This document shows, in pieces, positions 13,401 to 25,400 of a DNA stretch of 64,000 nucleotides. Origin of the DNA: Nautilus pompilius (lineage: Eukaryota > Mollusca > Cephalopoda > Nautilida > Nautilidae); assembly GCA_018389105.1 (NCBI GenBank), contig JACATO010001527.1, positions 151,001-215,000 of the forward strand. The letters run 5' to 3'. The translations under genes and the position numbers were made by a program. Each line of letters opens with the position of its first letter. Position 1 is the first letter of the stretch. The notes under the pieces were generated by a model. That model was not told the DNA's origin, did no database searches, and worked only from the letters and a program-made list of their open reading frames with translations.

Positions 13401-16400
13401 ATCTTTCAGATTGCTGTGATCAGCACGTAAGCTTTACCTATGTTCACTATCATGGCTGCCTAAGAACGACAGAACGCTCAGCAATGCACCAAGAATAAAC
13501 AGCTCAGAAAATTAGTTACATTTAAAACTGCTAGCAATGTTCTTTGTTGCTTTTTTTTTTTTTTTTCAAAATCACTTTATATTTATCCCCTGCTGTTAAA
13601 AATGAAAACTAGGATAATGAAGATGGCAAGGAAAAAGATATTGCAAATCCTAAAAGATTTCATAGACAACAAAAACAATGAAGTAAATTGGAATTATTTA
13701 ATTCAAATACATGTATAAACATAAAGATAGATGAAAATTACTATACTATCTATGAATACATCTCAGACCTGAAGCCTTGTGTATAAACTGTGGTGTCATC
13801 TTGCCTCCTTGGAACCTTCTATATAATCTGTGATGTCTTCTACCCCCATCTAGGTACACTTCTTACATACATGAACATAGTATAAGCTGTGATGTCTTTT
13901 GTGATAACTAAATTAAAATATCCAAAGCAGCTAAAACTGAGGATTACAATGCTTGAAGTGTAACAAAAGATCAAAACCAGATGGGATCACAAATGGAATG
14001 ATTCTACTCTTGCCAAAAGCATGGAAGAAACTGGTACTTCAGATTTTCAACAGATTATGGTATGAACGTAAGACATCCGATGTTCAGAGAAAAGCCGCTA
14101 TTATTTCAATTCTCAAAAAAGAAAAGTCTGCGAACAAAGCAAATAGCTATAGACCAATTTTCCTCACAAGCTGTTTGGCTAAACTAATGGATGAGTTGTA
14201 TGACAAAGGTTTGACAAAGTGCGCAAAATTTCAGAATACCCTCATACCAGTACAGGCAGAATTCAGACGGGCGAGAAATATATTAGCACCATTCATAGAT
14301 CTACAATCAGCATATGACAAAATATGGAAGCTTGGCTTCTTTCATCAACTCATTAAATTATCAGTACCAATGTGAACAATCAAATTGATTAAATCTTTCG
14401 TTTTTGACAGGTTACAATGTTGATGACTACACCTCACTACATCCTATCTTATATGAGGGTCTACTGCAGGAAACTGTCTTGAGCCCTGCCCTGTTTAACA
14501 TTTATATCAGTAGTATCATAGCTCATACAGAACGTTGATGAGGATTTACATGCTGATGATAATTTTAATTTGGGCCTCAAACTTAAAAAAAATGTTTTCA
14601 GCAGAAAGGAAGATAAATGGACACTGCTGCAGTGTGGGCTAGATTATGGAAAATCACCTTAAATACAGAGAAGACTAGGACAACACCCTTTTCAATCAAC
14701 AATTAAAGAAAAAAAACAACAGACACCTTTCATCAACATGTTACTTCATCACGATAAGACACCTTGATACTAAGGTGTTATGCTAGACACTCAACTTAGG
14801 AATGGAAAAAACGATAAGGGTGTGTTGCAGAATAAATCAGAAAGAAAATGAAGATGCCTTGAGTTGCAAGCACTTCTTCAAGTGCTGACAGTAGATGCTT
14901 TTATACACTTTCCCAGGATGGAAAACAGCAGTGAAGTATGGGATAGCTCATCAGCATTGTTGAAAACCAAGCCAAAAGACAAAAACTGGTGCTCTACACA
15001 TCTTTCATTAGCCCTTTTAAGAGAAGCTGATTTGGTTTCTGTTACATGACATCTTAAAAGCAAAGGAATTAAATTCATGGAAAAAATCTAATACCAGCAT
15101 GGATCATCCAACACAATAAATTATGGAACAAAACAAAAACTTAAATTACCAACACTAAGCCAGAATTACAAACAGCTAAATGAGAAGTTTGGGATAAATG
15201 AGAGGGAGCCATTGGCTAAAGCTCAGCAGTCAGAACCATGGTTAGCACTGCAGAATATTATAGTCATTTAAAATCTTATTCCACCATGTTCTAAATCAGA
15301 TACCCTCAATACTTACTCAGTTAAGTAGATGAAACATTAACTACATTACTTTAGGATTTAGTGAGGATGTAAACAGATGGAGCAGCAGATGGTTTTAAGT
15401 TTAGAAGCACAGGAGTTTAGGTAATAATACCAGATGGAAAGAGTGATGGGGGTAGATGTACTAGCCAGAGTTGTGTGTGGCAGCTACTGCAAAGACAGTC
15501 AAACTTTTAAAAGGCTTAGAATACTCGCTTTTAAATTGAGATACCTGTAAGGTAAATATTATCCCTGAGAGTAAGTTTCTTCGACAATCTCTGAAGAATG
15601 TAAGAAAACTGATCTGGAGCTGCAAGAGCAATGAATGTATAACGTGCTTGTAAAGCTATCTGAAAGCGGCTTCTAGAAAACGCTGGTCCATCGGGGCAAT
15701 GAAGTAGTTGACAAAATTGCCAAAGATGTCACGAAATTACCTCAGAGTCAAGCTGGTATGGTACTGACTTCTCAAAATATGAGAACATGTCAACCAAAAA
15801 GTAAGGAACTATATTATACTATGTAGATTTGTAATCTGAAAACTACACGTTCATTGATTTAAAGAAATTAAAATTAATGTGCGAAAAGATTTTCAAAGTT
15901 ACCCAGGAATCTTCAGTACAGATTAGCCGACTATGTACTGGTCACTCCCTCTAAATGACCACTCTCACAAAATAGGAATTGCCACTCCAAAAGACACGCC
16001 AACTGCAACATAGCTAAAACTGTCAAACACCATCACAAACCAATAATACATTTCCAAAGGCTGAATCACCATCTCTCAGGAAAACCATGAGTGTGGTAAA
16101 TACCATATTTTTAGGGTTATAAGTCGAATCGTTCGATTTTCATGTTTTCCAAGCCTTCATTCACATATAAGTTGATGTGGAGTATAAGCTGATAGCATAA
16201 TCGTACTTTTGTACAGTAATAGTGGTATAAAATGTGTCAGGGTTATAAAATGGCGGTGGTGGATAGCATCAAAGCTAGAGATTTTGGGAAGGAAAGAGTT
16301 TTAGGCAAAGGAAAAAGAATGAAGGCAAAATAAAGAAGCTTAAATCCATATGGAACAGTTTGATGTGATTTTTTTCTATCAAATATAAAGTTGGATCATG

Positions 16401-19400
16401 TGTATGGTGTTACAAATTATGTAAACCCTCAGAAATAGTTCTTAGAAATTAGTGAGTATAGCAGAATAACCATTCAGACTGCATTATTTGTGTGTTCACA
16501 TAGTGATACAAAAACCCTCTTTGTTTACAAATCGTCCTCAGAGTAGACCGAAGACAACGTGGGCCTCCCAGGTCAACAGAGATCTAAGGGAGGTAACTGA
16601 ATCTGAGTCAACATGCACCCACACATGCGCATACAATCACGCATAAATTTCCCCATGATACTTAAGGGTCTCGTGTTCCTGGTATCGTGAGTTCATCCAT
16701 ATTTAAGTCGGAGTGGAGTACAAGTCGATGGTCAGGCCCTTGCAGAAAAAAGTATCGACTTATACACCAAAAAAATACAGTGTTCGGAAATGTCGGTGTG
16801 GAGACAGCAATTAAACAAGCAACCCACCCCTTTTCATGTCAACGTACAAGGCAGTTAGTTAGATAGCTTTTTTTTGTTGTTGTTGTTGTTCTTTTTTATG
16901 CTCTTCTTTCCTGCCGAAGACTTTTATAAATAGTGCTTATTTTTCTATCATGGACCCTAATAATTTTCCACCCCTCAGTCAGGCACACGCATCTTTAGAT
17001 AGCATACATTATTTCCTTAGTAACATAAACCACACCACAAGTCCTACACCATGCGAATATTAATAATGCGGATGTATCACACATTAAACAAGAAAGTTCT
17101 GTAAACGCTATTATGCGCCCAGGATATTTTCTTATCTAGCGACAGTTTATCTGAAAGTTTACCGAAGATCTATCAGAGGATAAGACTATTACGCCCCTGA
17201 AAGTTTAACACAGATTCTAAAAATAATTTTAAATTGATGCCTAAGAGGAGAAAAAAAACCTGTTTATTATTTTGAACGCTTCTGTAAAATGTGCCTAGAT
17301 CGGCGGCAATAATCCATTATGGAGGGGGGGGTAAATAACTAAACAACAACAAATAAGGATAGCGTCTATCGGAAACACCAAGTAGTTACAGATCAACAAA
17401 GGGAGATAATTTAAAAAAACAGAGATGGTCTATTCTGTATTTTTTTTTTAAAAAAAGAAAGTATTTTATCTTTAAAATTTCAAAAATTGCGTTCAGGAAT
17501 TCTTTTTTTTTTGTACTGTTCATGTTTATTCCAAGACTAATTGTTAATAATATATGTTTTTGTTTTTTTTTTAAATTAGGTATGATCCCTACCAAAATGT
17601 TAACTTGTACACAGTATCTTGAAAAAAAAACAAGATAATAAAGCAGCAGGGACTGTAAAAACAAAGCAAAAATAAACAAAGGCTAATTAAACATTTTTTG
17701 AGTGTGTGTGTGCGTGTGCGTGCAAACTTATAAGAAGTGTAGGATGAGAAATGTAAGAACAATGTCAAACACAACATCAGCTTAAACACACACACACACA
17801 CACACACAAATCACTTTCATATAAGCACGCAACATCTTTCCCACCCCATTTTGGAACCAGAGCACCGCACCACAGAGCAAAGTAAACAAAGTACATCAAA
17901 TGTCCTTTCCCCGGGTTAGTACTTCAAGGGAACAGGAAAAACTTCCTCAGAAAGGCAAATGGCAGCTCCTGAAGAACGAGCGGCGGCGAAATCTGGCGTT
18001 GCTACAAGGCACATCCCTCCTATATCATCACATATGGTGGTGGTGGTGGTGGCAGCTCCTACCTGGTGAACATCCATCCGCCAACCAATAGTTTTTGTTT
18101 TGCTTTATTTTAATTTTACATTGAAATGATATGGGTGACCTGCTCTGAGAAAGTTCAAAGGTGACTCCATCATAAAGCTATTGTCTACCATCCATGGTGG
18201 ACCTAAATGTCATTCCAAAGTTTTCCTTACATCATCACCTATGGCTTTTTTTTTCTTTACAGCACCAGAGCAATAATGTCTTGTGAAAGTTCCAGATAAT
18301 AACAAATCGCCATGAGAAACAGTAATTTGGTGATTCTGTGCCCTTTTCACCCATTATATTTAAGAATAAAGATTTCGTATTTCAGTGTCAAACCTTTAGA
18401 GTTGAAAGAAACAGAAAATAGAAAGACATACCTGACCTGTTTCCTGCTTTGTGCCAAATATTTACATAGTTCTTCTAATTTGTTCAACTATATTTTTACC
18501 AATTTGCTTTTAACATCTAGCTACATGAGGAGTATGACACTATCCACGTGCACTTTTCACATTTATAAGCAGCTTTTAAAATAAATTAGGATATTCCAAA
18601 ACAAAAGTTGTAAAATAGGAAAAAAGACAAAATGTGCAAATTAAAGATGATATTTTTCATCTTTTCAAAGCAGTGGAAAAGTAGTTAAATTGGAGGTTTT
18701 CACTTGTATTTTTTAAGAAATCATAAAGAGACAATGTCCTGCCTTTTAAGCTTGACCTTCCAGTGATCATTTGTATAAATGGGGGCAAAGAAAGGCACCA
18801 TTACCTGTGCTAGGGGCAAGCTGTCATCACTGTCATCACTACTATCACGACCTGGTGAGGATGTAGAGTTGGATGTTGCTGGCGATCCCTGCTTCATGGT
18901 ACTGTGAAAACCGAGCTGTGCAGTCATTTGTGACTGGCTAATCGTCAGTAGTGGCTCCTGGTTGGTGTGCAGGGAGCTGGACGATGTTAGGTTTCTGTGG
19001 AAAAGTCCAGCTGTTGTGATGGTGCCAGTCGAGAAAGTGTCGTTTGGCTTTGAGATCACGCTGTTCGAGATACTGATGTCTGGAACGTCGAAAGTCTGCG
19101 GAGGGAATTTCGGCGCCACCGGCTGTGGATTCTGGTTCAGTGAATCCAGCACGGAGCAATTCACGGATAAGTTTGAGGCATGGGATAATGGTTGTGAGAG
19201 ATCATTGAGTTCAGGTATATCCAAAGAGGGCTGATGAGACAAGGCCTGTGATTGAAAACCGGGCTGGACCAGCGACTGGGAGGACTCGGGGACGGCTGGT
19301 AAGTTAATTGGAGTGAAGTCGAAAGCTTCGTCTCCAAAACTCGGAGTATGAAACGTCTGCAAGCAAAAAACAAAACAAAAAAAACAAAACAAAAAAAAAA

Positions 19401-22400
19401 AAAACAAAAAATTTCAATAAATAAATTTTACTTAAAAAATAAAGACAGTTCATTTTAGTTTCAATAGAGATCTCATTCCTGTACTGTGCAAGAAATAAGG
19501 GATTCTACATTACCAGCTCATTTCCCATGGCTGCCACCACCACCTGAAATATGCCTATGATCCCCAGTTTCCACTAATCATTACAACTTGCCAACAGCTG
19601 GCAGTTACAGCAGCAACATTATAGGATTCCAATGCCTACTTTGTCACAGATAATAAGCACTGTTGGCATCATGTATAAGTTACCCTATGTAAAATATACA
19701 CCTCTTCCCCATGTACCACCCATTGTATATTTTATCCTGGTCATAATACTACAATAAATCAAACAAAGCATGACTTCAATTAGGTTTATCAATTTTCCAA
19801 TGGTGCTACCACTATATAAGGAAATCACAGACAATAGGTTCAATGATACCTTCTATGAATGAATTTCTATTCTAGTTAACTGTAGGTTTATCTTCATTCA
19901 ATAAAAGCTCCTGCTGACTTTTGTTTGTTTGTTTATTATCTCTTTCCCCAAAATGCAGAATAAGTTCCACCCGTAGAATAAAACAATGGAAGTCTTGTTA
20001 CTTATTTAGACACAAAAGGAAGAGGTTTTTGTATCATTGGACTAAATACTTTCTCACATGACCAACTACCAGACTGACTGATAATCTAGTGGACGTCTAC
20101 AATTGGATTAAGCCTGTGCGCTCATTAGGCCACTTTATGAAGCGTATTAGATGTTATTACACAGTGTCTGGCTTCCTATCCAACACCTTTCAAAAAAGGG
20201 GGCAAAGAAAGAAAAAAATAAAATGATCAATGGCTGTTTATACAGATATCCTTTTCTAATTAAAAGTAACAGTATCAGGAAGCATTGAGAGAGAATCAGA
20301 AATAGGCCGGTAAAACTGTTAGTGGGAGAATACAACGTAAAGTGCGCCAATATTATAGCAAGTCAGAAAAATAGCTTTGTTGAGTCATCACAAGGCATCA
20401 TGGGTAATAAAAATCTTTTAAAAAAAACTAAAAAAGAATAAAACCTTGTTCAAAATGTTGCCCTAGCAACAAGCCAATAAAGGAAAAAATTAAATATAAC
20501 ATTTCCAACTTCAAGAGCAATTAATCACTATGGTGATGTTTTCGTTAATATAATTAGACCATCACAGAACAAGCAGTCGCATACTTCAGATGTTTATGAG
20601 AAGCATTAAACCCTGAATGTTGGGGTCCAGAAATTAATAGTTGTAGATGTGTCTGCTATTCGCAACACCTGTCATTCTGAGCAATTATAGGAATAACAAC
20701 AACAACAACACAGCAAGCATGGCAGCCATATTTTGTCATATCAAGGAGGGTAACTACAGATCTGAATAGGACTGGTTCAGATTACTCTTACAAAACATCC
20801 AAATAAAATTAATCAGTAATTCAATCTTGGAAATAAAACAACTGGAAATTGTCTCTAACTCAGACAGGCTACTGCTGACTAATATCTGGAGAAGGAGGGA
20901 AGCAAACCTGCTTTTGTCTTTTATTTTCTTTTTGTTGCAGCAAGTGCTTTTTTTTTTTTCTCATCAAGATGCAACAACGAGGAGAGCTAATTTACCTAGT
21001 CGGCAGCTGCTGATTGCAGAGCAAATGTCGCTGAAGGAGCTAAGAGTATTACAAATACCTGACAAGCAACTTCCACTGTTTCCAACGGAGATGCCACCTA
21101 AACACAACAGAGTTACTCTTCTTTTTTTAAAGCAAAGCATGCTGCTCATGAAGGCTCCATTCTGTGTACAACTGATATTTAAATATGAATAAATTAAAGA
21201 AGCAATGCTTAAATAGTGGGGTGATTTAGACAGCCTGAAAGTGGTGTCTTTTCTCTTGATCCGCAGCCTGATTTTCATCTGCTACAGATTTTATAAACAA
21301 TAAATTATCTGTTGTGTGAGCACAAACATAAAAGACTGCCTCAAACACCTGCATTTTCAATCAAGAAATTCTTTTTCTCTCTATAAACAACATTAAAGTT
21401 TATTCATGGCTGATAGATTATTACTATATTGTTTTGCCATTTATCTTTTAATCACATCAAATTGTCTTATTTGTCATTTTTAAGTTTTGTGGGGTTTGAG
21501 CATTTTAAGTGGAAGAAAAAAGATTTAGATATCAAAGACACGAAGATGATGACAATTAAAAAAAACAAAAAAACAACTTTATACAGATTCTGAGTTGACA
21601 GTTGTAGATATAAGTAAATTAAATATTTTATTTCTGGGATAAGTTTAAGTTATTCTACATACTGAAATGGACTACAGAATTTAACCTTTTCTTCCATAAT
21701 TCCTTCTCTGGTCATAAATGGTTACGCCCACTTTGGTACTTCAATGATGATGTGGGCTAGGGAAAGAGAGGTGGGGGGTTGATTTCTCACCAGAGGTAGA
21801 TGGAGTGCAACCCCTTAGGATCTCCCACCACCAACAAACAATGAATGTTGCCACTTTTGAGGAAAAGAAATTAACAAGATGATTTAAAAGGATGAGTATA
21901 GCGGTTAACATAACCCAATGGGAGATGTAACTGCAGACCAGAAAATGTTACATACAAATGCAGTACAATGTTGAATTTAAGGGCGTACATATCCAATTAG
22001 TTCCAAAATTTCGACAAACACTTCATCAAAGCAACATAGAAAAAAATATATGATAATAAATGTAGATTATGGCTTTTGTCATTTTTAAATATCTTCAAAT
22101 GCCAGAAACATTTTAGAAATTGTACTGCTAAGGTTGAGAACCTTAGTTCACTTCCCAATGAAAATAGACTAGCTTGTCAAATCTCCCCGACATAGTTTCT
22201 TCTTGTTCTTCTTCCTTAGCTGGCCACCACAGCAGTCTGGCTTCTTTCCACATCTAAAAATGGAGAGCTCTAGTAGAGATTTCCCTGCCAGAGTTGTTCC
22301 CTGGGGCCCCGCATGGCATAGTACTGGCAACACACCCTGGTGGACAACCACAGCACTGTGCTACTTTACCAAAGTTGTCAACCTTGTGAACATCCACATA

Positions 22401-25400
22401 TGCCAACAACACATAATTAAATAACTAAAGTTTACTGAAATAAAAACTGTAAACTACTCATCAGTAAAAATACGGAGATGGGAAAATTGACAAAACGAGC
22501 TTAAACAGCAACAAACTAAGATCAAGTATAAACTTTTTATGAAGGGTAAAAGTAAGAAAAAAACGGGCTAATACCAAATGGGGTGTTCCAACAAATTAGT
22601 TCAAGAGTAAATCTAGAGCAGATAATTCCAAGAAAACAGAGAAATCTAAAAAAAAAATGCTCTCATTTTCTTCCCTGCCAAATAATGTTTTAAACAGAGA
22701 CCTGGATCTTATAATTGACAAAATTGTTTTTATTATTATTATTATTTTATGCCCAAGTTATAGCAAGTTCCCCACAGTTAAAAACTTAGTTTTCTCAAGT
22801 TAGAACAGTTTCATGAAGTTTAAGCATTCTGTTTATATTCACTGACTTCTTTTCCACATCCAGGCCAATTGATGCCCTAATTTGTGTAAGAGAGTGTAAG
22901 AGATGGAGGGAGAGAAGAGAGTGTGTAGGAGAGGAGAGTGTGTGTGTAAGAGAGGGAGGGAGAGAAGAGTGGAGGAGAGGAGAGAAAGAGAGTGTAAGAG
23001 AGGGAGGAGAATGTAAGAGAGGAGAGGAGAAAGAGTGTAAGAGAGGGAGGAGAATGTAAGAGAGGAGAGTATAAAGAGTGTAAGAGAGGGAGGAGAGGTG
23101 AGAGATAGAGAAAGGAGAGGTGTGTGTGTGTGTAAGAGAGAGCACCATGCAAAGCACAAAACCCATCCATAACAATTTCCCATACCTTCCTACAACTAGC
23201 AAGCAGTATTGCTTCATATCAGTGCCCAATAACATGATTGTTACAACCATTCTGCTTCTACGTATCCCCACATTAACATCAACATAATGAATTTCACACT
23301 TTTGCTAGAGTTGTCTAACAGGTATGGCAACTGAAGGTGAGTCTTCCTAATGACAAGATGTTGGCTTTAACTTCAGTGACTTTAAAATTTTGAAGTCCTT
23401 TTCTTTCTCTTTTTGTGGTAAATCTACATAAAAAAAAAGAAAAAATTAAACTATCCACTTGATTGGGGGAGCAAAAGCTATAACAAGGAGGAAATTTAAA
23501 AAATGTTGGCTTCATTAATTCTGTCACCTCCACGCATGTTTAAAGATAAATGGAAAAACCCTAGATGGTAAAGCTGTCAAAATGGCAGCAACTAAAGGTT
23601 TTGCTTAAGGATGTTCAGTCAGACATCTAATGCTTTAATACAAAGCGGTGGGGACAAAATCGCAAACCCTCACAAATAGAGGGAAAAGATAATCTATGAT
23701 CACCTATAGGAATAGTATTTATGTAAAAAATTCAAACCTGTGATGTGCCGATGAGTTTTCATAAGATGTGAGAGAAACTGATTACAACAGCGTGTCAGGA
23801 ATGTACTAGCGTTAGTGTCGCAGTAACAGAAGAATCTGAGTGATGAGTATAGGCTTAAAATTCAATGATCCTTTCCTTCCAGAAAGAAAAAAAAAGGGGG
23901 GGAGGGTAAACAAAGAAAAATATATATTTAAGGGGAAAAAAAGCCACCTTTCTACAGCTAGAACATTTTTATCTCAGAAAAACTACAGCTTATTGAGGTT
24001 TAGCCCCAACAACCTTTCCACAACTTCAGCATTTTTTAAAAAAGAAGCAAGAATATTAAAACATATTGAGTTTAAAACATTAGTTTTACAAACAAAAACT
24101 CAAAATTATCCATACTCTTATTTGCTGATTGTATGTTAATACTGCACAAATAAAAATAATAGAATGTGTGTGCACGTGCATGTACTAAGAATGGTGGAAT
24201 GGAACTTGTCTGAAATAGAATCAGCATAATCCTATCTGGCCAAGTTTCATCTGAACATTCCTTATACAAACATTTGTACAGTATTGGAATTATGGAATCA
24301 AGAAAAACTGGGTTTACAATGTAAAATAACACATGATAAAATTGCATTTCATGTGTAATGAAATGCTCCATAGTACTGCCATGTGTTGATATGTGATTGG
24401 TCGTCTTGCAAGCGATCAGAAGGTGACAAAGCTGCAGAAGGACTATTAAAGTATAGGCGCTGATATCATTGTAGTGCAGTGAATGAGTGGTAAATACTAT
24501 GGCCCTTGGGAAGGACATATCATGTGACAAGCATATAGAAATCAAAGTCTTAGCTAGTGAAGGCTACTCTATGCAGCCGGACTTCATGCTTCAGGAGGAG
24601 CTCTATGCAAGACTCTGAGGCAGATGCGCTAAGCTGGCTTTGTTGAAAAGATACACCAAACTCTCCAAAAGTGATGTTTGGTACCACAGGTATGTTCTCT
24701 ATGTGAGAGACGAAGAGCCAGTAGAGGTTTTGCAAATGATCTAGCTGCAAGTAAGAGTGCTGTTGATGTCTTTTTAAGAACAGTAAGATACACATTGGTG
24801 TGGAGTGGTCACAATGGAAGTGCAGATACTTGCAAACCTTTGTTGAGGAGCTGCAACCAAACAGCAACAATAAACTGGGCAGCAGAAAATGATGGTGCTC
24901 CTCACAGACGAGTCCAAGCTTGAACTGTTTGGTAATAATCAATATCAGTTCATTCAAAGGTGGTCCTGGAAGCGGTATAACAATCAGTGTACAGAAGCTA
25001 CAGTGAAGCACAGGGGTAGATCAATACTATATAGGACTGCGTATCTATCAGCCAAGGCTGTCAGGGATTTGCATAAAATCGAAGATATGCTGACTGCCGA
25101 CATCCATCTCCTGAGGTGACGGTAAACCAAACTTGTAGCCAATGTTGTGAAAAACCATCTGGAATGTAAAGAGATGAATGGAACACCCATAAAGATGTCT
25201 TGGCCTGCACAAAGTCCTGATATGAACATCACTGAGGCTATATGGGGCTATATGGCTACTAAGAAAAGTCAAACAACAAATTCAAACTGTTTTGTTCATT
25301 AAAAATTTTATTTCAATATTTTATTCATTAATGTCCAGCATAAAACCAAGTTCACTGGTTGTTTTTATGTGGAGGCGAATATTTCAGGTATAAACTCACT

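Noticed and set aside
22795..23271. Three overlapping minus-strand frames of 97-158 codons rich in Ser, Leu, Thr, His
   Set aside because: They are translations of the purine-rich minisatellite, where stops are rare in every frame.
24072..25011. Minus-strand frames of 157 and 153 codons
   Set aside because: Antisense to Tc1 copy 2 and its 5' flank.
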